The notes: generated by a model from the letters alone, not told the origin. A stretch of 64,000 bases of DNA from JAEUMW01 sp963734295 (GCA_963734295.1 CAVTGS010000015.1:1-64000); one strand, 5' to 3'. Numbered from the stretch's first letter, positions 7,118 through 16,486 are shown. Numbers and translations are program-made.

Positions 7118-7951
7118 ATGAAACTGACTTGGAACAATTTCACGTGGATAACCGATAAACCGGCACCACCGACGCAGGCACAACCCCCGGAACAGGCCAC
7201 GGACAACAGCTATGGGCCGAACCTGTGGTTGCCGGCCAATATCGCAGTGGTGGATAACACTTTGCAGGCGAAGACGGCACGCAACTCGGGGTATAAGTAC
7301 CAGTGGCCCAATGGATTTATCCCCGATTCAGGCGCTGACCAAGCTTGGGCGGCGGCCGAAGCGCGGATCGAGGTTCCGAGCGGGAAGCGCCTCGATTATG
7401 GGATCTACGTCGCCAGCATCTCCTGTACTGACTGGTCCGTTTTTCTGACCCAAAACCCGAATGTCACCTGCGGGCTCTTCATTTATTCAGACACGGCCCA
7501 CGAGATCGATATCGTCGAGATCGGTCGCCAAAACCAGGGACTGTACGATAACGGTAGTAATCCCAACTGGGTTTACCAACAGCCGCCCAGTCCTCCCCAC
7601 GACAGCAACGCCCAGTTCGTCGTGCAACCCTGGTCGCAAGATGGCACGAAACCCGACTGGAACAATCTTCATCGCTTCCTGATTGATGCAACCAAGGCAG
7701 CCAAGTCGAAGGAAGTAACTTTCGGTGTCACTTGGAAGCAGGGTCGGCCCGTCGAGTTCGCCGCCGCCTACGGGCGGGTCGCCAACCCTTTTGTGTCTCC
7801 GGTCATATCCTGGACCAGCATCGTGAACGCGCCTGACGTCAACGCTGAAATGTCGATCTACTTCAACGTTTGGCCGTACGGCGGTTCAAGCACGCCCGAT
7901 CCGACGTTCGCACTCACCTCGCTTAAGATTCCTGGTTTCGTTGACTCCTGA
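7118..7951 (+). CDS. GH16-like (concanavalin-fold) protein
   Basis: The 277-residue product carries EIDIVE at residues 129-134, which fits the ExDxxE catalytic signature of family 16 glycoside hydrolases. Aromatic-rich strands before and after (FIYSDTAH, VTFGVTWKQGRP) suit a jelly-roll fold. GH16 enzymes cleave beta-1,3/1,4-glucans, agar or related polymers; the substrate cannot be told. There is no signal peptide, which is unusual for the family. The ATG at 7118 follows a GAGG box; an ATG 69 bases upstream lacks one. Base composition is lower in GC than the flanks, consistent with acquisition. The GH16 call rests on the motif and general pattern, so a non-catalytic lectin is possible. Confidence 0.6.
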   Translation: MKLTWNNFTWITDKPAPPTQAQPPEQATDNSYGPNLWLPANIAVVDNTLQAKTARNSGYKYQWPNGFIPDSGADQAWAAAEARIEVPSGKRLDYGIYVASISCTDWSVFLTQNPNVTCGLFIYSDTAHEIDIVEIGRQNQGLYDNGSNPNWVYQQPPSPPHDSNAQFVVQPWSQDGTKPDWNNLHRFLIDATKAAKSKEVTFGVTWKQGRPVEFAAAYGRVANPFVSPVISWTSIVNAPDVNAEMSIYFNVWPYGGSSTPDPTFALTSLKIPGFVDS

Positions 7952-8288
7952 CCGTCGCGAGGATAGGAAATTCAATGGCACCTTGCGGAGTATCCCCGGG
8001 TGGCAGCCGAGGTCAATCGCGGATTTCGTGCCGAGAGTTCCTGCCCTTGTTCCAAGGTTCTGCGCGCCCTTCGGTCTTGATGGCGGTATCCATGAACGAC
8101 CCCTTTTCTGTGGGAAAGGAGCTTCATGTTGATCCCGACCGACGGGCGCTTCACGACCCACAGGAGCCATTCGGCTTCGAAAAAAAGAACGGCTGCTTCC
8201 TTCATTGACACGGTAGGCGTCCGCGGGATAATGACGAGGTAGGGGGCGAGCGCCAGCACAGTGCGGCGCACACAAAGAGAGGTGCAGC
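7952..8288. other. Intergenic gap between the two cargo genes
   Basis: No gene is supported in these 337 bases. A GAGAGGTGCAGC box precedes the ATG at 8289 and probably serves as its ribosome-binding site. No clear terminator was recognised. Confidence 0.4.
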
Positions 8289-10307
8289 ATGAGTGCGGTA
8301 ACCCTATTCAGCGATCGGGAATTTACTGGTGCGGCCGTTTCTCTGGACGAGGGCCACACCCGATTCACAACTGACTTCAACGACGCCGCTTCTTCCATTC
8401 GGGTGGCGCCAGGCTACTGTGCGATGCTGTACGAGCACGCCAACGAATACAGTGGCTACGGCGCTTCGGTCGATCTGCTCGAGGACTGTCCCGATCTTAC
8501 AGTCTACGGCTTCGACAAGAAGACGTCGTACGTGCACGTCTTTCGAACCGAGCGCTCTGGCTTCGTGTGGGCGCGCGGCGCGATCCGTGACGGGCAATTT
8601 GTAAACGGGCATTGGGAACGGCAACGCGCAAGCGGCGCGTCGCCTAATACCAACGTGACGCCCGCAGCGGCGCCTCCTATTCCGCCGCGCACAGAGCCGC
8701 TACCCGCTGACGGAGGTGTCATCGTCGTACGCGACCACCGAGGCGAAGACCCGCGGGGGACTCCAGGCCATGGAGGCGGCGATCCTATTGTGCGCGACCA
8801 TCGTGAGTCCAAGATCAAGCACGTGTTCGTGCTCATGCTGGAGAATCGCTCGTTCGACCACATCCTCGGGTTCTCTGGGATCACCGGGACCGACGCGGTG
8901 ACTGGGCAACCGACTTCCATCGATGGACTGAATGGGTCGGAGTCGAATTCGTACAACGGCGTCACCTATACGGTGCAGCGAGGTGCTCCGGACCGAGCTG
9001 AGCACGACCCATCGCATAGTTTTCCGGGTGTCCTCGAGCAGCTCTGTGGCGAGGGGGCCGCGTACGTGAGCGGCCAGCCGTACCCGGCGATCAACAACTC
9101 GGGGTTCGTATCGGTCTATGCGAAGTCGCATCCGGAGCTGCCGGATGGAGCCATGCGGTGCTTCACGCCGGAACAGGTACCGGTCATCACCGCTCTCGCG
9201 CGGGAGTTTGTCGTCTGCGATCGCTGGTTCTCTTCCATGCCGGGCCCGACGGAACCCAATCGCTTCTTCGTTCACGCCGCGACGGCCGGCTTCTTTGATA
9301 ATGCACCTACCACCAAGGAATATGCGGAAGCCTTCTCGAGTCCGTGGTCCGGCATTGCATTCGAGCATGGAACGATCTTCGATCGGCTCGACGAAGCCGG
9401 CGTCAAGTGGCGGATCTACGGCGACGACAGTTTTCCCAACGTCGCCTTGCTCAAGGGTGTCAGCCGGACGTTCGACATCGACGAGTTCGAGGACTTCCGG
9501 GAAGACGTCGCCTCGTCTTCCTACAACGCGGCATACACCTTCATCGAGCCCAGCTACGACCCGTTTGACGAGTACGAGGGCGGCAACTCGCAGCACCCTC
9601 TCGGCAGCGTCAAGGCGGGCGAGATGATTATCAAGAGGACGTATGAAGCTCTGCGCGCCTCGCCGATCTGGAACGACAGCATGCTCATCATCACCTATGA
9701 CGAGCACGGCGGCTTCTACGATCACGCCGCTCCCCCGTCGGCGCGGCCCACCGGCTCCACTGGACGAAAGTTCGGATTCACTTTCGATCAGCTCGGTCCG
9801 CGAGTCCCCGCTATCGTCATCTCACCGCGCATTCCGAGGAATATGATCGACCATCGCGCTTACGAGCACTCGACGATCGTAGCCACGGTGATAAGACTCT
9901 TCGGCCTCAAGGAGCTCACGACGCGATCGTCGTTTACCTCGGACCTGAAGCCCCTGGCCACGCTCGATGAGCCTCGGTCCGACGCTCCGATGACGCTGCC
10001 GGATCCGATGGGTGCGGCGCTCGCCCGAGTCGTCGAGGTCCCACTCGAAGCGAAGACGGCCAAAGAGCCAGACAGGGCCATCGATGACGATCCGACGGGC
10101 AGGATTGCAGCGACCCTCGCGTCGGGCCTTGCCCAGCATCTCGAGGTCACACCGCCGTTTGAGCACGCAACGATCATAGCTCGCGTCGACGCCATGCGAA
10201 CGCGCGGAGAGGCGCTGGAGTACTTGAAGGAAGTAAACGTTCTCGTGAAAGCCGCCAGACAGAAGGCTGGTGTCCAGCGAAGCGCCAGCGTTCGCGTTCA
10301 CCACTGA
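8289..10307 (+). CDS. Beta/gamma-crystallin domain fused to phospholipase C
   Basis: This 672-residue protein has two parts. Residues 3-85 read like a beta/gamma-crystallin module (VTLFSDREFTGAAVSLDEG, then YSGYGASVDLLED). A Pro/Gly-rich linker follows to about 175. Residues 177-600 form a phosphoesterase-family (acid phosphatase / phospholipase C) domain with ENRSFDH at 185-191, SMPGPTEPNRFF, and DEHGGFYDH. These enzymes hydrolyse phosphodiesters such as phosphatidylcholine. Known relatives are usually exported by Tat or Sec, but no signal peptide is present here, and the crystallin module sits where one would be. It lies downstream of the GH16-like gene in the same direction. Confidence 0.82.
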   Translation: MSAVTLFSDREFTGAAVSLDEGHTRFTTDFNDAASSIRVAPGYCAMLYEHANEYSGYGASVDLLEDCPDLTVYGFDKKTSYVHVFRTERSGFVWARGAIRDGQFVNGHWERQRASGASPNTNVTPAAAPPIPPRTEPLPADGGVIVVRDHRGEDPRGTPGHGGGDPIVRDHRESKIKHVFVLMLENRSFDHILGFSGITGTDAVTGQPTSIDGLNGSESNSYNGVTYTVQRGAPDRAEHDPSHSFPGVLEQLCGEGAAYVSGQPYPAINNSGFVSVYAKSHPELPDGAMRCFTPEQVPVITALAREFVVCDRWFSSMPGPTEPNRFFVHAATAGFFDNAPTTKEYAEAFSSPWSGIAFEHGTIFDRLDEAGVKWRIYGDDSFPNVALLKGVSRTFDIDEFEDFREDVASSSYNAAYTFIEPSYDPFDEYEGGNSQHPLGSVKAGEMIIKRTYEALRASPIWNDSMLIITYDEHGGFYDHAAPPSARPTGSTGRKFGFTFDQLGPRVPAIVISPRIPRNMIDHRAYEHSTIVATVIRLFGLKELTTRSSFTSDLKPLATLDEPRSDAPMTLPDPMGAALARVVEVPLEAKTAKEPDRAIDDDPTGRIAATLASGLAQHLEVTPPFEHATIIARVDAMRTRGEALEYLKEVNVLVKAARQKAGVQRSASVRVHH

Positions 10308-10853
10308 CCCCGCGAGCTTGTGGCTGAGGCGAGGGCCACGCCGCAGGGTCACCGTCAGGGCCAGATTTGAGATGTTCAGTTACGGTGGCGAGCGCGACGA
10401 TCGCGCGGCGGCTTGATGATCTGCGATTAGTTCACGAGCGCCGAGAACGCCGCCGCGCACGAGGCTGCGCGGGACCGGCTTGGACGGCTGATTCTCGGTC
10501 CGGTGAGGTGTGAGGTCGTGAGCGACGAGTCGGACAGCAATGCTCCCTGGACAAGGGAGTCATGGGGAACATCGGTCACCACATGACCGGCGACGCGGCT
10601 CGTCTCGTTGGCGCCTACCACACAACGCGCTGATCGAATTCGTGGTTTGGTGCTTACGTGATGAAGGCAGATGATGCGCATCTCCGCGCCGCATTGCGGC
10701 CAATGACCGCTACGGCGTCTGAACCTGCCGCTCGGAGGCGCTGCCTTGCACCACGGTCGATGTCTGCTCCTGGCCGGTCAGCGACCGTCGGGGGCTGGCG
10801 GTCGCTGGAGACTAGACCAGGTCCCGGGGAAGCGCAGTCCCTGCGGACGGGGA
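10308..10853. other. Intergenic stretch, no supported gene
   Basis: Open frames here are short and show no family similarity. The stretch separates the phospholipase gene from the convergently read glutathione transferase. Nothing else could be identified. Confidence 0.4.
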
Positions 10854-11462
10854 TTAAGACTTCTCGTACCAGGACTTCACGCCGGCATGGTCGCGAACGG
10901 CGTCGTGCACACCAATGAGCTTGCGGTAGCCGGCAAAGATCGTGGCGGGAATGTGGTCGACCTTGCCGCCGATGAACCAGCGCACCGCCATGTGGAGCTT
11001 GAGGTCCACGACGTGGAGTTTCGCGCCGCCGAAGAACGGCTCGCCGGGGATGTTCTTCTCCGCCGACCTCGCCCAGGCTGGCAGGAAACCAGCCACGATA
11101 GCCTCGCGCGCGGCCTTCTTCTCTGCGTCCCCCATGCGGATCGTCGGCGCGACGACGGCGCGGAGATCCTCCACGTGCTGCATCATCCCTTCGTGGCGCG
11201 CCGCCTCGAAGTCGTCGGCAGGGTGGAGGCCGTGACGGCGGCCAATCAGCACAAGGATGGCGTTGGAGTGCGCGAGCGGCGGACATCCCGGCAATTCAAG
11301 GACGGGCAGGCCACCGTAGGGCATCTGCTCTTTCATCGCGGGCCATGCGGCAGGGTTGATGCGCACGTCTTCGAAGTCGATGCCCGCGAGGTGCAGGGCG
11401 AGCCGGCATTCCTCGCCACGACTTACGGGAGCGTCGAAGTAGATCAGCTTGGGCTTCGTCAT
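10854..11462 (-). CDS. Glutathione S-transferase
   Basis: The 202-residue protein has a thioredoxin-like N-terminal domain (KLIYFDAPVSRGEECRLALH, then PYGGLPVLELPG and LAHSNAILVLIG) and an all-helical C-terminal half. The cis-Pro and the SNAIL pocket, which bind glutathione, are present in the expected order. The layout resembles sigma/eukaryote-like GSTs. The ATG at 11462 is chosen over a longer upstream frame because the family begins within a few residues of it. Role: conjugation or peroxidase chemistry on an unknown electrophile. Confidence 0.82.
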   Translation of the reverse strand: MTKPKLIYFDAPVSRGEECRLALHLAGIDFEDVRINPAAWPAMKEQMPYGGLPVLELPGCPPLAHSNAILVLIGRRHGLHPADDFEAARHEGMMQHVEDLRAVVAPTIRMGDAEKKAAREAIVAGFLPAWARSAEKNIPGEPFFGGAKLHVVDLKLHMAVRWFIGGKVDHIPATIFAGYRKLIGVHDAVRDHAGVKSWYEKS

Positions 11463-11882
11463 TGAGGAAAAGCGTACCACAACCCAGATCGACCCCGCGC
11501 TCCGGGATCTACGCGCGCCGACCGAACGGCTATTGGCCGCACGGCAGCCCATGATTGACCATTACCTGTTGTGGCGGAGACCGCCCCGAACCCGTCCTAC
11601 ACTGCTCCGGAGCGGCGATGACAGCTTTGTGACAGATTGCGATCGTCGCAACGTAGCGGATCGACCACGGCGCAGTGGAAGTGGTCGGGGTCGGAATAGC
11701 CAACCTCAAGTCTTGCAGGCATACAATTTCGCATAGAACGCTTGCGCCCTCGCCGCGGGGGCATACTGTCATGAGCGATAGCGAACCACTGTTTGTCGCT
11801 TGTTGAGTTATAGCCGCCCCGAACTGCCGGGGGACCCCTTGTAAACAGCTACTGCGAGAGCGGAGGTAATCCTCCGGATACC
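11463..11882. other. Intergenic region, divergent promoters likely
   Basis: This gap lies between a minus-strand GST gene and a plus-strand pseudogene and must hold promoters for both. No specific promoter, RNA or repeat could be assigned with confidence. Confidence 0.35.
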
Positions 11883-12369
11883 GTGTTGACTGATCGGTTG
11901 GACGCCAAGGAGATTGCACTATTCGGACTCACGGTCTTCTTGAGTGCATACCTCCTATTGCAGGTCCAGCCACTAATCAGTAAGTTTATCCTGCCTTGGT
12001 TTGGTGGGAGTCCGACCGTTTGGACTACTGCCATGCTGTTTTTTTCAAGGCGTTCTATTCTGCGGCTACGTGTATGCACATGTTATTAGCGGCCGCTGCT
12101 CGCCTCGCGTGCAAGCCGCAACGCATGTCTCATTGCTGATCGCTGCTGCGGCATTGGCCGTGTTCGTCATACCCGGTCAATCCCTTAAGCCCAATGGCAA
12201 CGAGGACCCGATCACCCGAATTCTGCTGCTCCTGGGCCTGAGTGTAGGGCTGCCGTATTTTTGCCTGGCCACGACCGGCCCGTTGATCCAATACTGGTTT
12301 GCGCGTATCAGCTCCAGTGGCACGGTGTATTTCGGCTCTATGCGCTGTCAAACGTAGGATCGTTGCTCG

Positions 12370-12461
12370 TGCGTATTCCGGCGAAGATGACCGGTGTTTC
12401 CGGCTGAAGGTGACCGCGGATTCCGGAGCAACGTGACCGCGATTTCCGGGTGAACGTGACC
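12370..12461. repeat. IS21-type left-end repeat array, four 23-bp units
   Basis: Starting from the terminal repeat, a unit containing TGACC...TTCCGG...GAA recurs four times with an exact 23-bp period. The orientation is opposite to the right-end array. Multiple end repeats are transposase-binding sites in IS21-family elements. Confidence 0.75.
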
Positions 12462-12508
12462 GACAGGAACATCGGGTCAGCGCTGTGCTGGGTTTGTACC
12501 TTGAGCGG

Positions 12509-13285
12509 TCACGCTCCGTCAATTTTCTTCTTGCCGGACGCGATTTTGTCGGTGCTGACGGCGGTGCGTTTGCGCATCGATTCTCCTTCGAGATGGAGCT
12601 TGTGGGCGCCGTGCACGAGCCGGTCGAGGATGGCGTCGGCGAGGGTCGGATCGCCGAGGTAGTCGTGCCAATGCTCAACCGGAAGCTGGCTGGTGATGAG
12701 CGTGGAGCGAGTGCCGACACGATCGTCGAGCAGTTCGAGCAAGTCGGTGCGCTCGCGCGCGCCCATCGGGGCGATGGCGAAGTCGTCGATCAGGACGAGG
12801 TCGACTTTGGCGATGGCGGCGAGGCGCTTGCGGAAGCTGCCGTCGGCGTGGCAGACGCTGAGTTCGTCGAACAACCGCGGCGCGCGCAGGTAAAGCGCGG
12901 ACAGACCTTGCCGACACGCCTGCTGGGCGAGCGCGCAGGCGATGAAGGTTTTGCCGCAGCCGGTGGCACCGTGGATCAGGAGATTCTGCGCCTGGCGGAT
13001 CCAGTCGCAGCTGGCGAGGCTGGTCAGTTGGCTGCGATCCAGCCCGCGGCGGGCGCGGTAATCGATGTCCTCGACGCAGGCGCGTTGCTTGAGCTGCGCC
13101 AGTTGCAGCAGCCGCGCCAGGCGGCGATTGTCGCGGTGGACGACTTCGCGGTCGAGCAGCAGCGCGAGGCGCTCGTCGAAGGCGAGGCCCATGGCCGCGC
13201 TCTGGGTGAGCTGCTCGGACAGGGCGGCGGCCATGCCATGGAGCTTGAGCCGGTTCAATGTATCGAGGGTGGGTTGGATGAGCAT
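12509..13285 (-). CDS. istB: IstB-type transposition helper ATPase
   Basis: The 258-residue AAA+ ATPase carries a Walker A motif GATGCGKT near residue 109 and a Walker B LVLIDDFAI near residue 160, and resembles DnaC-like loaders. IstB selects target DNA and activates the IstA transposase. The gene overlaps the istA 3' end by 31 bases, the usual IS21 arrangement. The start MLIQPTLDTLNRLKLHGMAA is typical of the family. Confidence 0.93.
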   Translation of the reverse strand: MLIQPTLDTLNRLKLHGMAAALSEQLTQSAAMGLAFDERLALLLDREVVHRDNRRLARLLQLAQLKQRACVEDIDYRARRGLDRSQLTSLASCDWIRQAQNLLIHGATGCGKTFIACALAQQACRQGLSALYLRAPRLFDELSVCHADGSFRKRLAAIAKVDLVLIDDFAIAPMGARERTDLLELLDDRVGTRSTLITSQLPVEHWHDYLGDPTLADAILDRLVHGAHKLHLEGESMRKRTAVSTDKIASGKKKIDGA

Positions 13286-14862
13286 GGGTCAACGTCTCCG
13301 GGTGAGGTGGAACGGAAGTAATCCGCCCCGCGCACGTTGCCGTGCGCCGGCGGGGTGGTGGCCTGCGGCTGATCGGTCGCAGGGAACAGCTCGGGGTGAG
13401 CATCGAGTTTCGCCTCCAGGATCGACTTGATGCTCTTGCGGGTGGGCGAGCCGATGGCCAACGCCCGGCGACAGGCCGCTTCCAGGCGCGCCGCGGTGAA
13501 CTGCTTGGCGAGATTGAGCAGGCCCAGACAGGCGCGGTAGCCCTGCTCGGGATGCGGGCGGTTCTCCAACTGCCACTTGACCACGTCGCCGGTGGCGGGG
13601 CCGATGTCCAATGCCCAGTTCAACAATCGCCCAGGCGTCCACTGCATGTGCTTGCGGTGCGCCTCGGGCATGTGTTCGGCCACCGTGGTATGGCGGCCGC
13701 GCAGGCTGGAGCGCACATGGACCGCCACCCGGTTGCCTTTGAAGAAACATTCGACCGCGGTGGCGGTGAAGCGAGCCTCGATCTTCTGTCGGACCAGGCT
13801 ATGCGGGACGCTGTAGTAGTGGCCGGTGACATCGACGTGGTAGTCGATGTTGACGATCACCTTCTTCCACTCGGCGAATTCGTAGCGCGTTGCCGGCAGC
13901 GGCGTCATTGCCGGCCGGTCGATGGTCTCGAAGACGCTGCGGCGACACCCGTCGAGCTTCTGGAACGGGCGGTTGTTCAAGATGACGAGCAGCTCGCCAA
14001 TGGCCGCGTTGAGGGCTTCGAGCGAGAAGAACTGACGGTGCCGGAGCCGGGCCAGAATCCAACGTTGCACCAGGAGCACGCTCGCTTCGACGGCCGGCTT
14101 GTCGCGCGGATGAAACGGCCGCGCCGGCAGAATGGCGGTGCTGTAATGCCGCGCCAAGTCCTCGTAAGTCGAGGTCGCTTCCGGTTCGTAGCGGCAGGCG
14201 CGCTTGATCGCGCTCTTGAGATTGTCCGGGACGAGCAGCGCGGCGACGCAGCCCATGAATTCGAAGCAGCGGACGTGCGAGGCGATCCAGTCCGGCAGTT
14301 GCTGGCTCCAGGTCGCCTCGGCGTAGGTGTAGGACGACGCGCCCAGCACCGCGACGAAGATCTCGGCGCCGCGGATCTCGCCGGTGCCCGGGTTGATGAT
14401 CGGCACCGTGTCACCGGAGTAGTCGATGAACAGCTTGTCGCCGGCGCGGTGGACCTGGCGCATCGAGCGCTTCAGGCTCTGCGCGAAGCGGTGATAGTGC
14501 AGGCAGAACTGGCTGTAGCGATACGCCTGGCCGGCATGGGCCTCGGCGTACTCCTCCCACAGCAACTGCAAGGTGACGCCCTTACGCTTGAGTTCCTGGT
14601 GCAGGTGCGCGAAGTCGGGCGCGGCGTAGCGTTCCACCGCCGGTGCGGCGTGCGGGAACAGCAACGCCTCGAGCCGCGCCTCGTCCACCTCCGGTGGCAG
14701 CGGCCAGCCCAGACCGGCATCGCGGGCGCGCTGCACATACTTCGTCACCGCCCCCTTGGATAGCTTGGTGGCGGCGGCGATGCGTTCGTGGCTGAGACCC
14801 GTCTCGAACTTCAGACGTAGGACATCGATAATCTTGCGCATGGCTCTCCGACTGGCAGGCAT
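13255..14862 (-). CDS. istA: IstA transposase
   Basis: The 535-residue protein has an N-terminal helix-turn-helix (GLSHERIAAATKLSKGAVTK). A DDE integrase-like core follows: KLFIDYSGDTVPI for the first Asp, ALLVPDNLKSAI for the second, and KPAVEASVLLVQ for the Glu. A C-terminal Mu-like segment HYYSVPHSLV is also present. It catalyses strand transfer of the element. The reading frame is intact, so the element may be active together with IstB. Confidence 0.93.
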   Translation of the reverse strand: MPASRRAMRKIIDVLRLKFETGLSHERIAAATKLSKGAVTKYVQRARDAGLGWPLPPEVDEARLEALLFPHAAPAVERYAAPDFAHLHQELKRKGVTLQLLWEEYAEAHAGQAYRYSQFCLHYHRFAQSLKRSMRQVHRAGDKLFIDYSGDTVPIINPGTGEIRGAEIFVAVLGASSYTYAEATWSQQLPDWIASHVRCFEFMGCVAALLVPDNLKSAIKRACRYEPEATSTYEDLARHYSTAILPARPFHPRDKPAVEASVLLVQRWILARLRHRQFFSLEALNAAIGELLVILNNRPFQKLDGCRRSVFETIDRPAMTPLPATRYEFAEWKKVIVNIDYHVDVTGHYYSVPHSLVRQKIEARFTATAVECFFKGNRVAVHVRSSLRGRHTTVAEHMPEAHRKHMQWTPGRLLNWALDIGPATGDVVKWQLENRPHPEQGYRACLGLLNLAKQFTAARLEAACRRALAIGSPTRKSIKSILEAKLDAHPELFPATDQPQATTPPAHGNVRGADYFRSTSPGDVDPCSSNPPSIH

Positions 14863-14994
14863 CCCATTTCTCCAAGAAATCGGAGAGGGTAGCCTGCGGC
14901 AATGGAAATCCAGCGCCGACCCGGGGTTCGTTCCGCTCGCTCGGGATCACCGACTCCGGATCGTGACCGCCGATCCGCCCGTGGGGCAAAAATC

Positions 14995-15133
14995 GGTCAC
15001 GCTCGGCCGGAATCGCCGGTCACGTTGCTCCGGAATCACCGGTCACGTTCGATCGGAAATCGCGGTCACGTTGCTCCGGAATCACCGGTCACGTTCGCCC
15101 GGAATCAACGGTCACGTTGGTCCGGAATACGCA
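14995..15133. repeat. IS21-type right-end repeat array, six 23-bp units
   Basis: GGTCACG occurs six times at exact 23-bp spacing, each followed by a CCGGAA-like core, ending at the right terminal repeat. The units are complementary in orientation to those at the left end. The fixed period, about two helical turns, suggests phased transposase binding. Confidence 0.8.
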
Positions 15134-16112
15134 CTCGCGCTTGTTTCCTTTCCGTACATCTTTGAACCCCTCTTCGACTTGCCACAGTTGGGGCGCTTCT
15201 GGACATACGGGTTCTGGATCTTTGCGCTACTGTGTGCGGCGATCACCCTGCGTGTGAGGTACCTGAGCAGAGCAACGACTCCAATCGGAGCCGTTCCAAC
15301 AGTATCTGAAACGACAGACTCACTCGTCCAGCCGACGCTGCCTCAACGTATTGGCTGGGTTGCTTTGCCGGCTTTGGCGTCGCTTGCTTTCATTACCACC
15401 ACGGACCGCGTCAGCCACGACATTGCTCCTGAACCGCGGTTGTGGATCGCCACGCTCAGCTTCTACCTGCTGACGTTCATCATCTGTTTTGACCATCCGC
15501 GCTGGTACCGGCGGGCGTGGGTGGCCTTGATGTGCCTGGGCTCTGTCATTTTTCTCAGCGGGCGCAACGAGATTCCTGGGTGGTTCGGATTGGAATGGGA
15601 TTAATGGAGCGAACGAGGTCCGCTGGATCCACCTAATCACCATGTTTCTCGTGTGCTTCATGAGCCATGGAGAACTGTACCGGCTGCGCCCTCGCAATCC
15701 AAAATACTTGACCGAGTTTTATCTCTGGATGTCCCTCGGCGGGGCATGTGGCGGACTATTCGTTGCCTTAATCGCTACCAACTTCTTCGTGGATTACTAC
15801 GAGTGGCCGCTATACCTTGTCGCAGCCATCGTCCTAGCGTGCTTTGTCCTTGGCTCCGAATGGAAAGCGCGTCATCCTTTTGCGCAGCGGTGTGAAGAGT
15901 CGGGCGTGGCCTCGTCTGTGGGACCGGTGAATGCTCAGGCCAACACGGCGGCCCTGTTGGCTTGTCTGGGACTGGGTGGCTTAGTTAGTCCTGTTCTGGG
16001 TGGATCCCCTGCACTGGCGCACGGAGTCGGGCCCTGGGTACCTCGACATCCGGTCTTACATTCCGCACATCTGCAAACGCATTTCTCGTGAATTTCCGGC
16101 CGGCTGGCTGGA

Positions 16113-16466
16113 TCAGCGCTGACGGGGCACTTCGGCGTCGATGAGCTGCTCGGTTTCGAGCTCCCAGTCACGCAGTAGTTGCTGGACTGTGCGGTAGTTG
16201 TCGATCGCCAGACGCAGCAGCTCGGCCTGCTCGGCCGAGACTTGGCGGTGCACCAGCTTGCCGCCTTTCATGTGTCCCCACTCGAAGTACGGCCCATGAC
16301 GTGCCGCCGGATCTTGGGCGCAACGGCACGTCGGCTTGCCGCAGACTTTGGTTCGTTCCAGAAGCGTTCCTGAGCACAGGTAGTCGATCTGGCCCAAGAG
16401 TGCGCGGATGCGCTCGATGCGCGAGCGGGCTTGGCGGGCGATCTGTTTGGGGCTGCGTTGCGGCAT
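16113..16466 (-). CDS. DUF6788-like small protein linked to an IS1634-type element
   Basis: The 117-residue protein includes LEQ-like helices and the cysteine motif KVCGKPTCRCAQDPAARHGP, then EWGHMKGGKLVHRQVS. This resembles DUF6788 proteins that sit beside transposase genes. Its function is not known; the C..C.C pattern hints at metal binding. It is divergent from the broken transposase at 16510, with a perfect palindrome between them. The frame itself is intact. Confidence 0.6.
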   Translation of the reverse strand: MPQRSPKQIARQARSRIERIRALLGQIDYLCSGTLLERTKVCGKPTCRCAQDPAARHGPYFEWGHMKGGKLVHRQVSAEQAELLRLAIDNYRTVQQLLRDWELETEQLIDAEVPRQR

Positions 16467-16486
16467 GAGGATTGACAAGCGCGTAT

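Larger units (their letters stand above)
12370..15133 (-). mobile_element. Complete IS21-family insertion sequence
   Basis: The element is 2,764 bp with 12-bp perfect terminal inverted repeats, TGCGTATTCCGG at the left and its complement ending ...CCGGAATACGCA at the right. It is flanked by direct CTCG copies at 12366-12369 and 15134-15137. It carries istA and istB on the minus strand, both apparently intact. Both ends have arrays of 23-bp-periodic repeats. The clean target duplication and intact genes indicate a relatively recent insertion into an already broken gene. Confidence 0.92.
11883..16091 (+). pseudogene. Membrane part of a fused spermidine-synthase-like protein
   Basis: The N-terminus LLLQVQPLISKFILPWFGGS then PTVWTTAML is characteristic of the membrane domain in fused MFS/spermidine-synthase proteins. 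The frame breaks near 12045 in a T-run, where one extra T shifts MLFF out of FQGVLFCGYVYAHV. It breaks again near 12333, then is split by the IS21-type element at 12370. Removing the element and one copy of its CTCG duplication joins GSLLALVSFPYIFEP in frame. Another frameshift lies near 15600. The text then runs RWIHLITMFLVCFMSHGELY and onward to 16091. No catalytic synthase domain follows, so the 3' end is lost too. Confidence 0.8.

Noticed and set aside
14995..15133. A CRISPR array, because of regular 23-bp spacing
   Set aside because: The units are contiguous with no unique spacers, lie at an IS end and mirror the other end; no cas genes are present.
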